From positions 56,868,094 to 56,932,093 of the forward strand of contig NC_079136.1 in NCBI RefSeq assembly GCF_945859705.1: a DNA stretch of 64,000 nucleotides, read 5' to 3'. Position 1 is the first letter of the stretch; the number at the start of each line of letters is the position of its first letter. The notes under the pieces were generated by a model. The model did no database searches and was not told the DNA's origin. It was given only the letters and a program-made list of their open reading frames with translations. Shown piece by piece: positions 52,561 to 63,166 of the stretch. Origin of the DNA: Episyrphus balteatus. Lineage: Eukaryota > Arthropoda > Insecta > Diptera > Syrphidae. The position numbers and the translations under genes are program-made.

Positions 52561-53593
52561 GGACCTCTTGATACGTATTTTTTGTATATATAATTGTGAA
52601 CTTGAAGTCATATCGCGGGTCCAAATATCAAATGTTACCGACTGGCAGACTTTGTTTCTGATTAATATTTTCTTAATATCTTTGGGCTATGGAAAAAAAT
52701 TAAGGATTATTTTAATTATTTTTTTTTGTTCCGAAAAGTATTCGTTGATGAATTTAACATATTTCTTCAAACCCCATAGATGTATGTAGGTTTTTTATTG
52801 AGGTAATGAATAATGTGACTAATACAAGTGTCTTCGTTTCAGCATTTTTTTTAAAATTAATTTGATAATTAATAAGAGTTTATACGATTCTCTTAAAAAC
52901 TTACATTTTACGTTTATGCCATTCCGATGAGTAAAATAAACGTAAAGTCGAGCCTTCCATTATTGTCGACTTACCAGAATTCCCTTAACCATCGCATTTT
53001 TCCATATATTTAAATATCATTATTTAAAAATCGATTTATTTATTTATTTTTTTTATTTCAAAATAAAAACGTTTCATTAAATTTAAATGTAATATAATAA
53101 TACAGCTGGTGGTGACAATATGAATACATATTTTTTTTAATGAAAAAATAGCTTAGTTATAATTAAGTGCTGACAAGTTTTTATTATTCCATAAAAATTT
53201 TGTCTAATTTAAAATAAATTCTGTTAGCTCTAATTGTGTGGGTCTTAGATTTAATAAAGACGTAGATTTTTCCAATGCATATATAACTATATTTTTTGAA
53301 GAAAATAAACTGTACATTTATTTGATTGTTAGGTACATTTAACAGTGATATATCTTATAAGGTAAAAAGAGACAATCTTTTTCGTAAAACAACATTTTTT
53401 GGAACACATCCATTTTTAATAAATTTATTTATTCATAGGTAGATGAAAATTGAGTTGAAATCCTGTTCCCTGAAAACCCCAATAAATAAAAAACAAAACA
53501 GAATTTTGATTTATATCTATAAACTTATTTTAACTTTACAAATTGGTTTTCTATAACATTGATTTTATATTTAAACTTAATACTTAATTCTTA

Positions 53594-53599
53594 TTTATT
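53594..53599 (-). promoter_or_regulatory. Possible poly(A) signal AATAAA of the kinase gene
   Basis: AATAAA on the minus strand about 95 bp past the stop codon at 53694. Several other AATAAA-like hexamers occur in this AT-rich stretch, so the one used cannot be told from sequence. Confidence 0.35.
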
Positions 53600-53693
53600 T
53601 TTCTTTTAATTATTCGTGGTCCATTTTTACAAATCTAAGTGCAATTTAATCTAATTTTTTATTATAAATAGGTAAAAAGAAAACTACTTTGAT

Positions 53694-54182
53694 TCATGGA
53701 TTTGATGAAGTTTTTGGAGAGGGTGTCCTATCAATATAATCTATACTTTCAGAGTGTTCTTTAGAACAACACGGTACTTCACGTTCTTTAATTGGTGCTA
53801 AACTATTTACGATAGAATTGGCCATTGCTAGCTCAAGTTCTTTTTGCCAGTCGTTTTCTTTTTTCTCCATTGCTTTTCGTTTTAATTCCTTATAACGATT
53901 GTAGACTATGAATTCTTTAACTAAAATTGTTTCTGGATCACTATCTCGCTGAGCTGATCGCTGCTTTGCTAAACGTTTCTTCTTTTTATGCAAGGGTCGA
54001 GTTTCGACAATCATTTCTTCTAACTCCAAACAGGGATCGCAATTGAGATGGTCTTCGGGTGGTTTGAAAGGTGGTTTGGCTTTCTTTTCCAAAATTTTCT
54101 TGAAGTCGATTTGCCGTAGCAATGGCGTTTGCTGGAGTTCTTGTTGAGAACTTATACGACCACCTGGATGAACGCAGAGAAG
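53694..54182 (-). CDS. Terminal kinase exon, end of C-lobe and C-terminal tail
   Basis: 489 bp including TGA. Acceptor TTTTTTTACAG precedes CTTCTCTGC. The 162 residues begin LLCVHPGGRISSQQ, go through LNCDPCLELEEMI and a basic HKKKKRLAKQR stretch, and end PSPKTSSNP. A methionine seven codons upstream lies in the intron and is not a start. Confidence 0.92.
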   Translation of the reverse strand, partial: LLCVHPGGRISSQQELQQTPLLRQIDFKKILEKKAKPPFKPPEDHLNCDPCLELEEMIVETRPLHKKKKRLAKQRSAQRDSDPETILVKEFIVYNRYKELKRKAMEKKENDWQKELELAMANSIVNSLAPIKEREVPCCSKEHSESIDYIDRTPSPKTSSNP

Positions 54183-57100
54183 CTGTAAAAAAAGATGTAA
54201 CATTTTGTTATTTATAATTACGAAGTCTATTTAAATTAATTTAATGCGTAAATTCATTTTATTAAATTTACAGGAAAAAAAAACACAAAATTAACAATTC
54301 TGCGTTTTCCAGGAATATAAGTTTGAGGGTTTCAGTTTAAATTATGGGTTTCAATGAATGGATTCTACTACTATTACACATAACGTAAATCTGAATAACT
54401 TTTATCGAAATCCCAAGATCTCAAAATAAGTACATATGAACAAAGTTGGTGCACTGGGGCGTATACTTAACATTTCTTGAATAAATCTAATGTGGGTATC
54501 AACTATAAAGTATTGATCTCTTGTTAAAATGTTTCGAGTTGTAATCAAATACGAAGAAGATAGAGAAAGCCGAAAAAATATGTTTTGCAATATCGATCGT
54601 TAGTGTTGGTCTATACATCCAAAAAGGTAGAAGAATGTCGATGTCTTCAATATCTTTGAAAAAAGCATTTTTTTATTTAAATCAATTTAAAATTTAAAAA
54701 ATGTTCCAGTTTTCAACACAATTATCAAAAATTAAAAAATTGTCAGAAAATACCCGTTTTTTGTAAAACGGAAGTCCAAGGTTGTAAAAATCATGAAAGT
54801 CGGAAAATTTCACATTTTTTCATTGTTGTTCAATTTTAATTTAAGGAAAAACTGTTGCAATTTGTCAGAATAGTTTTCAACAGTGCAAATTACTTTAGTG
54901 AAGTGACTTGATAGTAAAGCATTAAACTAGTCGTCGAAGGAAGACAAGTTTGAAGCGCAAGTCGCTGCCAGTTTTGTCACTTTTTTTTTAACATGCGGGT
55001 TTTTGTTTTTTAATTAAACAACTTTTATTTGATTATGCTTTTTGTTATAAAAAAAACTTAGTACTTAAAATTATTGTCGTTTCATTTTGAATTAAAAATG
55101 TTTGTCTTCAAAGCAAAATCATTCCGAACAAATCAAATCAGAGTGGTTTTCATTGATTTTAAGTTTTTTTTTCCACCCCCAGTGTAGGAGAGCAAAAACT
55201 TAGGGCGTTCATTGGGACAAAACTAAAAAGAATAATGCCAACTACCAGATTTGATGCACGATGTGATATAGGAGGGAGGGTTAAAAATTTTGCGGGATGG
55301 CAAAGAAGGGGCATGAAATTTAACATGTTTTTATTTTGCCCCTACAATATTTATTGTCTGTTTTTGACCCACCCTAATTAGTTAATTGTACTATAACGCA
55401 GATTTAATTTGAATTGACTATCTTTAGTTTTGAAAAGTCCATTTTTTCGACATTGAGAGAGTTTAAAGTTAAAGTAAAACTAGAAGAGAACATACAAAAT
55501 CGACAGAAACGCCGCCAAACCATTAGAACAATAAAATACAGAAACGTACAGCTTTGTATTTTTTAAATTGACGGTTTTTTTATCAATTTTGAAATTAAAA
55601 ATTATTATTTGAAATAATATTTCATTGGAATATTACCTATTTTTTTTTTTTTTATTTATTTATAAAACCTTGAGAAATGAGTAGAATGTTTTTTTCCATT
55701 TCTAATTGTTTTTACCCCAATCAAACAAAAACATTTCAAAAATACGATCACGAAAACGTGTTCTAAACTTTGCTGAAAAATTTCACAAAACATAAAATCA
55801 TTGAATGTAGGTTTAATATTTTTAAGCAAAGTTTTTCCTCACGAACACATAAATAAATGGGTACTTTTGGGATCGGTTCCATTCCATTCCAAACCAAAGT
55901 AACAAAGTAGCAGTACTAAAAATCTACTTGATTTCTGTTTTTCTGCCGATAGTAAACAAATTTGCTGGCAACTATAGTTGTTATCAAATCTTTACCACAA
56001 TTTATGTATGTAAAACAAATCTATTCCATTGACAAGAAAATATAGCTGCTTCTTGATGCTGGTTATGTAATTTATTTGTTAGTTTCGTTTGGTGGCACAA
56101 TTTTTTCGGGCATATCTATGAAAGTTTAAAAAAATAGTTTCAAAATGTTACGCATACACCAGAGTGTACCATTAAATCGTACTACTTGGGCCCTGTCCAT
56201 AACTATGCAGATAGAAGTCTCAATTTCACACTTTTATTTAATACTCATGCACTAAAACTACCTTTTATACATATATTTCCTCAAAAAAAAAATCGAATAA
56301 TGAAAATATGGTGTTGCGATTCGTTTTTTTTTTTTTATATTGTCACGTAGAAAGATATTGTGAAATCAAATTTAAAGCAAAATTTGAAAGTTTAAAGCTT
56401 TATTTTAAAAGATAAGGCTTTTTTTTTCAAGTTCCAAATGTTTGTAATTTATAAAAAAGGATACATTTCTTGGTGGCAAATGAAACAGAAGGTTTCTAAT
56501 ATAAGCCATTTCCCATTTAAGCAACCATAAGATTTATAATGAAATCATCCTAACTTTAGCCACTTTTCCATACATTTTTTTCTTTGTAAGTTATATAATA
56601 TAGGGGTCCATTACAAACAACTTGAATTCAATTATGAACAAATTCTAAAATGGCTTAAGGTATTTCCATCAAACTCAAAAATAAATCTAATCAAGAGTTA
56701 TATATTTTATAAAATTTCGATTAATCTTGGTATAACCATATTAATTTATTTTCTGACATATCTACCCTTTCAAATCTCTTCTCGTAAATTATATCGTCTA
56801 AGCTAAGTATATAAAAGTTATTTGATTTAACTTTGTCTTCATCGTACAGCTGCCACAAGGCAAAAGTTAAATAAGTTTTCATAATTTTTTTTTTTTTTTA
56901 AATAAAAAAAATAAAAAGTAAAAAAAAAGTTTAAATCCTAAATCAAAAATCCTAAATCAGAAAAGTGCTTACAAAGAAGATTAAAGGACATCGCATGAGG
57001 CATTAATACAACTTTGCTATATTAAGTTAGCCCACATAAAAAACTTTTTTCCTTTGATGCTGACAGAAAGAAAAATGAACAAAAAAACAAATTAAACAAA

Positions 57101-58151
57101 AAAAAAAACAATGTTGGCACGAAGTCAGCGATGCGCATGAAAATAATAAATTCTAACTACCACCTGCTATCGATAACTTTTTTTCTCAAGTCTTTATCGT
57201 CAAATTGATGCAGCTCCACAGCACGAAAAAAAAAATATGTAACTGCACGCAATTAGTTTGGAGTTGAAAACTTTTTATTAAATTTTCGCAGAAATAAAAA
57301 ACTTTGGCTTGGCAACACGAATATGACAGTGACAAATAATAAATTGTAATACTTCTTTTAGAATCCAACCAGAATCCATAGCACTACCTTCCCCATCTTT
57401 CCCGTTTATATTAATTAAATACAATCCTTACTCGCCTCTTTCTATAGCGAGAGTTAAAATAGAGTTAAAACACTTTTATTAATAAAACAAAAGTAAATAA
57501 ACGCCTAAACAAAGCTTTGGTTAAAATGTTTTATTTATTTATTTATGTTCATATAATTTTTCCCAGGACATTTTACAACTAAAATAAATTCAGAAGGACA
57601 TTATCCAGTTAAAATTTATAAAACAATTTATACTCGTTTAGCTGTTAGCTGCAGGTTATAAATCCATTTTATGTAAAACACTACGAACATAAAATTATCC
57701 GATACGAAAAAAAAGGCAACAAAAAAAAAAAAAACTAAAAGCTCTCTCACCTTAGTAAGCAGGTCGACTAAACTGCTATTCCAATGCCTCGGATAATGGA
57801 GTGGACTATGCAGGATATTTTTTACTTCAGTAAGTGGTGTATTTGAGTGGACGATGAAGGGCCTGGAGCCGGATCTCATTTCGAAAGCCACAACACCCAA
57901 TGACCACCAATCGACCGGAAAACTGTAACCAGCTAGAAAGAAGAATAATTATGTACCATGTATTTTAACGTATAACGGTTTAATAATTAAATTTTAGGGT
58001 GGAAAATATTCACACTGCTGCTTACCGATTTCATCCAATGCACACATAAAGACTTCAGGCGCCATATAGGGTTTGGTCCCTGACATACTACAGGCCATTC
58101 CATCCTTTTGCAGTCTCGTCGCTATGTTAAAATCAGTCAAATGTGCGTGAC
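53694..58151 (-). CDS. STK32 (YANK)-type serine/threonine kinase, last three coding exons
   Basis: Partial gene: complement of exons 58026-58151, 57751-57932 and 53694-54182, joined in that order. They give 264 residues plus part of a first glycine codon. In order they encode HAHLTDFNIATRL (subdomain VII with DFN instead of the usual DFG), SGTKPYMAPEVF (activation loop end and APE), GYSFPVDWWSLGVVAFEM (subdomain IX), LLTKLLCVHPGGRISS (subdomain XI arginine), then a charged tail with LNCDPCLELEEMI and RPLHKKKKRLAK. DFN, the PVDWWSLG context and this tail are marks of the STK32 family of AGC-related kinases; substrates are poorly known. Both introns have GT-AG ends and keep frame. The glycine loop, the ATP-binding lysine and the HRD loop are missing and must lie right of the window, giving an upstream intron of more than 5.8 kb. 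Apart from that the fragment is intact. Confidence 0.9.
54183..57750 (-). other. Intron of the kinase gene, 3568 bp
   Basis: Bounded by GTGAGAG at the 57750 end and TTTTTACAG at the 54183 end. AT-rich with many homopolymers. The pair AAGGGGCATG (from about 55307) and TTGCCCCTAC (from about 55336) hints at an old inverted-repeat relic, but I cannot define an element. No other gene, RNA gene or clear repeat was recognised. Confidence 0.8.
57751..57932 (-). CDS. Kinase exon with DWWSLG motif
   Basis: 182 bp. Acceptor TTCTTTCTAG, donor AAG followed by GTGAGAG, ending in phase 0. It codes for 60 residues from GYSFPVDWW to SSLVDLLTK in the C-lobe. The reading frame runs on past the donor into intron as VRELLVFFFF, which does not fit the family; splicing to 54182 restores the expected LLTKLL junction. 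Confidence 0.9.
57933..58025 (-). other. Short intron of the kinase gene, 93 bp
   Basis: Begins GTAAGC and ends TTCTTCTTTCTAG on the minus strand, with a pyrimidine-rich acceptor. It splits an alanine codon after its first base. Confidence 0.88.
58026..58151 (-). CDS. Kinase exon with DFN and APE motifs
   Basis: 126 bp. Acceptor ACATTTAACAG before GTCACGCAC, donor after GAAATCG (GTAAGC). The first two bases complete a glycine codon from the unseen upstream exon and the last G starts an alanine codon finished in the next exon. It codes for 41 full residues that include the metal-binding aspartate of DFN. Confidence 0.9.
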
Positions 58152-59101
58152 CTGTTAAATGTGTTATCCAGAATGGGTTATAACAGTTGTTAGAATATTT
58201 AGTGTTTATGTGTATATGTTTGGTTTAAGAGCTTAAATGTTGTGGAAATATGTAGATGATGGAATTTGGTTAAATGTTAAAAACGTGCAAATTTCGGAAA
58301 TAATGGTTATGGCAACCTTTTCAGGTTTAATTAGGCAAAGTAGAGAGAATACCACTTTACCGCATTCATTTTGGAATTCCGGTTTTTTAAAATGAATCTT
58401 AAGCACGTAATAAGTTAACGCCAACCGGAAAGGAATTTATGAGATATATATGAAAGAGTTCATGAGATCACGTTGCAACCCAGCATAAGTTATTGCTTAA
58501 GATTTTATTTGTTTGTCGAAAGCATGCAAATATAAGGCACGGAAAAGAAATTGTATGGTTTCTTTATATTTCTTGTGTCTGACATCATTTGATGATAATG
58601 TTTAAACACATTTAACGGAACATAGTTGGCAACAAAGTATTAATGCAATATCAAGGAAGATTTGAAACACGCAAGGTTTAAAATATCTTCCTTATAAAAG
58701 ATAGTGTGCATAGAACATGCTTATAGCATTGTGAAAATTTACTGATACAAAACATGCTATTCAGTAGGGTTGCCATAAGATGGCAAGAAGATAACTTAAA
58801 TTTGTACTTCGTTTAAGCTTTCAACATAAACTAGAAATTAATACTTCGATAATTCTCGATTATTTGTATCCCTTTTTCATTTTCGAGGAACATAAGTTAT
58901 AAATGAATCATTTATTTTCAAAACATGATAAAGAAAACTCAATTATTTTTTTTACTAAATTTGTACATTATAAAAAAATTTCACAGGTCAGTTTTGAGGC
59001 GTTATCAATGAAAAAAATTGATCAATTCAATGTTAATCCAATATTGTCATTTTATTGTATCCATGTTTTAAAACTATGGATGAAAGATTAATGTTTCATA
59101 A

Positions 59102-59245
59102 GGCGCAGGGACATAAGTCCCGAAAATTTTTTTCGGGACTAATGTCCCATTTTACTGGGTCATAAGTCCCGAATCGAATTCGGGAATTATGTCCCACCTT
59201 ACTGAGACATTAGTCCCGAAAAAAATTTTCCGGACTTATGTCCCA
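59102..59245 (+). repeat. Left inverted end with three palindromic modules
   Basis: Modules: GGGACATAAGTCCCG facing CGGGACTAATGTCCC; GGGTCATAAGTCCCGA facing TCGGGAATTATGTCCC; GAGACATTAGTCCCG facing CCGGACTTATGTCCC. The linkers TTTTACTG and CCTTACTG are also alike, so the modules are diverged tandem copies. Confidence 0.85.
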
Positions 59246-59523
59246 CATATTTTTTTTTGTTGCATAAATGTATCTAAAGAGACTATTAGAGACTACAGCT
59301 GACGAAATAATAGAACCGATATTGTTCTCACGATTTTTTTTTTCGTAGTACCTACCAACTCCAATGTAAGGTACGGTTACAAGCTGTTGGAAAACAAAAG
59401 CAAAGTTTGCAAATTTATTGCTTAGTCGAAATTGCATCGTGACAAAATATAAACAAATGTATAAAGTGAAAGGTTAATAATTGAAATTTGTGATATGATA
59501 ACCGATATGAGTTCTTACCAGGG

Positions 59524-59775
59524 TGAAGCGTGAAGCGGAAAAAAATTTCTCAGATTCGAATCTCTTTAATTTGCACAACCCAAACGCGAAGCGGAAAAAA
59601 ATTTTGCCCATAGGAGAATCCATTTTGAGGTGTGGAAATACAAATTCGCGCGAATTTTTATTTCCACACCTCAAAATGGATTCTCCCGTGGGCAAAATTT
59701 TTTTCCGCTTCGCGTTTGGGTTGTGCAAATTAAAGAGATTCGAATCTGAGAAATTTTTTTCCGCTCCGCGTTTAT
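59524..59775. repeat. Near-perfect palindrome of about 250 bp
   Basis: Two arms of about 125 bp meet at the centre ATTCGCGCGAAT (59644-59655). Matching arm landmarks are GAAGCGGAAAAAAATTTCTC (left) and GAGAAATTTTTTTCCGCTCC (right). Each arm holds a GAAGCGGAAAAAAATTT-type motif twice. Overlapping reading frames on both strands give nearly the same peptide only because of the symmetry; no coding role is supported. Confidence 0.9.
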
Positions 59776-59921
59776 CGAGTTATAACACAAGAATATCTTT
59801 GGAACAAACATTAAACTGGCAAAATATTCTCTTTGAAGTTTGAGTTCTATTTTTTTCCCTTATCAAACTGAAGTAAGACAAGTTTTAAATAAAACTTATT
59901 CTTTGAAAAGTTGAAATGATA

Positions 59922-60878
59922 GGGGAAGGTGGCCTAAAATGGCCCCCCTAGGGAAAATGTCCTATATCTCGAAAAACAGTAGCATTCAAACTTAAATGCT
60001 ATATACTTTTCAAAGTTTAATATATTACTCTCACATTTTTTTCATTTGCGAGTTGAAAAAGTTCCAAAAAGTATTTAATTTTTTTTAATTTTCAAGACGT
60101 CTACAAATTTCACTGATCAAATTTACCCGGGTAAAATGGCACACTGTCCAAACATACGTGATTTTAAATGCAAAATTGAGTCAAACGGGCTTCTTTTCCA
60201 TTTTCTTGGAACAAGTGGTGCTTAATCCCCCCAGATCTTTCATCGAGTCATTCAAAACCCAGTTCATGTTGGTTGCTCGTCTCGTTTTTGTAGTTTTTGC
60301 AACTTTGAGTGATTTGGATGCTTTTTTCCAGGTTTTTGACAGAATCAAGGGCTTTCCTCAGTCCAGGACTTCCTCTCTGTGCATCGTTCATAAATAGCAA
60401 CTATTTTCACTTTAAAAAAATGAAAATGTGAAAAAAAATTTAAAATGACATGTGAAATAGGTATGCCATTTTACCCAAGCACTAAGTATGCCATTTTGCC
60501 CATTTTGAGTTTTTTCAATTTAATTTTTACACCAAAAAATTTAAAATCGTTTTAAACCAACTTATTTCAGTACATTATTAAGAAATACTTCATGCGTACA
60601 CACAATAACTTCTTTTTCGAAAATACAATGTTTTATACTTTTCTTTTGCAAAAAAAAATTCACAAAATTTTAACGAGTGTACTTTTTGATGTGGATAGAG
60701 ACTGTTTGACCTGTCAAATTTCAAATAATGGCTTGAAGTTCCTGAAATTTCGTATATGTTGGTTTTGCCAGATAAACTAAAGAATCGCGTTCATAAAACT
60801 TTCTAATTATTTTCGATTCTACGATTTCTAGCAAGGGGGCCATTTTACCTTGGGGTGCCATTTTAGGCCACTTTCCCC
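59922..60878. mobile_element. 957-bp TA-flanked inverted-repeat element
   Basis: Ends GGGGAAGGTGGCCTAAAATGG at 59922 and the near-identical complement at 60878 (one mismatch in these 21 bases). TA lies directly outside both ends (59920-59921 and 60879-60880), the target duplication typical of Tc1/mariner/pogo elements. A subterminal motif GCCATTTT or AAAATGGC followed by pyrimidines occurs at least six times, near 59936, 60135, 60465, 60491, 60839 and 60858, as transposase-binding repeats often do. It is non-autonomous and sits inside the element at 59102-61308. Confidence 0.75.
60248..60391 (-). pseudogene. Possible remnant of a pogo-type transposase N-terminus
   Basis: A 47-residue frame on the minus strand inside the TA-flanked element. 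Residues 11-36 read LRKALDSVKNLEKSIQITQS then CKNYKN. The pattern LxxAlxxVkn..kSIxxaxxxy resembles the psq-type helix-turn-helix at the start of pogo-like transposases. It then stops, with no catalytic domain. The likeness is weak and recalled, not searched. Confidence 0.3.
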
Positions 60879-61159
60879 TATAAAAATCATATTATTTCGC
60901 TTTAATAAACCGAAACGAGGCACAGTTGGTTTTTTTTTCTGAAAATATATTGACGTAAAAGAGAAACAAAAGTAAATGTTGAAAATTGGCTTTATTTCTC
61001 TTTTGAAAATTAAAATTATGCCAATTTTCGAAAGGCTGCCTTATTTCACTTGGACGTATTTCATTGCAGCGAAAAATAATCTTTTGGATTGCTTAGTACC
61101 TATGTATATGAACATTTATAGTAAAAATATGTAATATAAAATAGTTTTTATTTTATCCC

Positions 61160-61308
61160 ATTTTTGACAAAAAAATTTGGGACTTCTGTCTCAGTAAGGT
61201 GGGACGTAATTCCCGAATTCGATTCGGGACTTATGACCCAGTAAAGTGGGACATTAGGCCCGAAAAAAAATTCGGGACTTATGTCCCGGGGACTTATGTC
61301 CCTGCGCC
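61160..61308 (-). repeat. Right inverted end with palindromic modules
   Basis: Reverse complement of the left end, in the same module order from the outside in. It differs by small substitutions and by an extra CCGGGACATAAGTCCC-like piece near the tip. Confidence 0.85.
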
Positions 61309-62163
61309 GTTAACTTAACTTACGAACATGTCCATCCACATAAAAACAAAAAATTAAGAGGTTTCTAAGAAAAAAAAAAAATAGTTTTTTGTTTTTTATT
61401 AATTTCTCAAAACGGCAAGACATTTTTACATTCTCTTTTTGTTTAAAAACCAATAAGAGCATAGAATTTTCAAAACTAAGCTAGTACTTAATTACAGTAC
61501 CTACGTTCTCGATTAACGCAACTCTCGATTCAGGCAATTCCTCGATTTTAGGAAAACCTCAAATTTTATCATTGTTGACGCAGAATTCGGAACTCTTCTA
61601 CAAAAATTGAATCTATAAGTGCAACTTTCAATACGAAAATTCGATGAAATTACCAGAATTTAACCCTTATTGGAAAAGTGTTGATTGTTCAAAAACTGCG
61701 AGATCTATTAAAAAAAAAAAAAACAAACAAAAATGTCCCATTTTTTCAAAATGAAAAAATTAAAATTGTATAAAGAACTAAACATGAGTAATAACGTACT
61801 TATCTTAATAAATTAACTTCCATTAAAGTTCAAAATTTTTTTTTCAATTTTTTTTTTCAAAATTTTGATTTTAAAAATTTAAATTTTAAAAAACTGTATC
61901 ATAGAAGAGCTTTATTTAAAAACTAAATCAAATTAATTAAAGACTAGGTTTTTGGCTTTACAATAAGGTATAACACGTTATTGTAGGTGTAACCGTTGAT
62001 TTTAAATAAGCTTTTTTTGGTATGAAGGTAGTGTTTTGATATTAATAACGGAAGTACCAGTTGAAGAGTTGTACATTAAAAGTGAAAATGAGATACAAGT
62101 ATTTAGGCGTGCAATGAAAATAATAATGAGACTGACCTAGAATTTATATTAAATAAAAGAAAA

Positions 62164-63003
62164 TAAATTGCACGACTGGGGTCGCACGTACTTGCTCTTA
62201 TGCTTAAAGTAACTATAATGTTAAAGCTTTTTATTCAAGAAATTTAAAATTCGATATTTTGAAGAAATTTCATAAGTAGTATAAAAAAATTAAATCTGTT
62301 TTTATAATTAATAAAACTCCGTTTTAAAATATCTTAAAAAAAAAAACAAATATGCCATTTTATTTCTCGTATAAAAAGGTATTTTTAGAAAAAAAATTTT
62401 GAAAATTGTAGGAGCCGTTTTTTAAAAAAATAATTTTTTATATATAAAATTTTTTTAACATTTTTCAAAAAAAAAGTTGGTATGCCATTTTGAAGAAATA
62501 ATTAATTTACACATAAAAACTAAATTTCAAAATTTTTCATTGATCCGTTTTCAAAAAATTGATTTTTCAAAAAAAAATTTTGAAATATTTTTTAAAAAAC
62601 CAAAAATGCGTTTTTTGAAAATTTTCTAAAATTTTAATATTATCTTAACTAACACACTTTTGTATAAAAATTTTCATTTAAATCGGGTTAATTTTGTACG
62701 AGATATTCAGAAACGAAAAAAACCGTTCTATGACAGGTACCGTTAATAACGGTACAAAAAATATTTTTTTTATTTAAAAAGTTGGCCCTTATGTGTAGTA
62801 TTACACACAAAAATTTTAATCAAAATCGTTAGAGCCGTTTTTGAAAAAAATTAACTTTTCTATTTCCGTTATATGGCAGGTACCGTTAGTTTTGGTCATA
62901 AAAAAAAAATTTCAATTTCCCCTCTAGGGAATCACCAAAAACTGCTAACTACCAAGTTTGAAGAAAATCACTTCACTCGTTTAGGCTGCAGCTCCAGATA
63001 GAG

Positions 63004-63048
<45 letters not shown>

Positions 63049-63166
63049 ATTGCCGGACCCACTTTTTTGGCATTCTCCATCATCGTAATGTCATGTAAAA
63101 TTGTTATCTCGAGTTCGATTTTTTTTACGAATCCTAAACTTGCCCTATAGTACCTATATCGCAAGT
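62164..63166 (-). mobile_element. Helentron-like element outside the array, copy A
   Basis: 1003 bp. Same element as in the 5S spacers, in the same orientation. It is 4 bp longer from one extra CAGA unit. Left flank AAAAGAAAA, right flank AAAAATGACCC, so here too it lies within an A run. The minus-strand frame at 62973-63179 reads through the TCTG repeat (CLSVCLSVCLSV) and is not a gene. Confidence 0.78.

Larger units (their letters stand above)
52504..53693. other. Intergenic AT-rich region between 5S array and kinase gene
   Basis: Single-copy sequence with no supported gene. It begins with a T run and an 18-bp G run (52538-52555), followed by TA and five more G. The part next to 53693 should hold the kinase 3' UTR. 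The 73-codon plus-strand reading frame here has no recognisable protein and runs from the G-rich junction. Confidence 0.7.
59102..61308. mobile_element. Non-autonomous element with long palindrome-built inverted ends
   Basis: The outer ends match as inverted repeats: GGCGCAGGGACATAAGTCCC at 59102 and its complement ending at 61308. The similarity runs inward for about 130-150 bp. Each end consists of three tandem imperfect palindromes, each about 40-50 bp, with arms of the type GGGACATAAGTCCCG. The right end has one extra GGGACATAAGTCCC-like piece. No transposase frame is visible and no target duplication was found. The general form is that of Foldback-type or long-inverted-repeat miniature elements; I do not recognise the family. 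It contains two further structures (59524-59775 and 59922-60878). Confidence 0.75.

Noticed and set aside
52568..52789. 73-codon plus-strand frame beside the poly-G run
   Set aside because: AT-rich chance frame with no recognisable motif, opposite in direction to the kinase gene.
54183..54203. Methionine start seven codons before the last kinase exon
   Set aside because: The codons fall on the polypyrimidine tract and acceptor of the intron; splicing from 57751 gives the expected family junction.
54402..54590. 62-codon minus-strand frame inside the 3568-bp intron
   Set aside because: No family likeness and no splice signals that would join it to the kinase in frame.
57186..57368. 60-codon minus-strand frame inside the intron
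   Set aside because: Low-complexity composition, no motif, not needed between exons that already join correctly.
58233..58424. 63-codon frame upstream of the DFN exon, tested as the missing HRD exon
   Set aside because: No HRD, KxxN or related kinase pattern in any frame here.
58903..59091. 62-codon plus-strand frame
   Set aside because: AT-rich, no motif, and antisense to the presumed intron.
59210..59437. 75-codon minus-strand frame starting within the element ends
   Set aside because: Overlaps the palindromic left end; no transposase motif.
59474..59843. Two overlapping frames on opposite strands with near-identical peptides, considered as a gene pair
   Set aside because: The likeness is the direct result of the palindrome at 59524-59775.
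60158..60397. 79-codon plus-strand frame inside the TA-flanked element
   Set aside because: The opposite strand gives a better candidate (psq-like remnant at 60248-60391); the plus frame looks like its shadow.
60592..60780. 62-codon plus-strand frame inside the TA-flanked element
   Set aside because: AT-rich, no motif, within a non-autonomous element.
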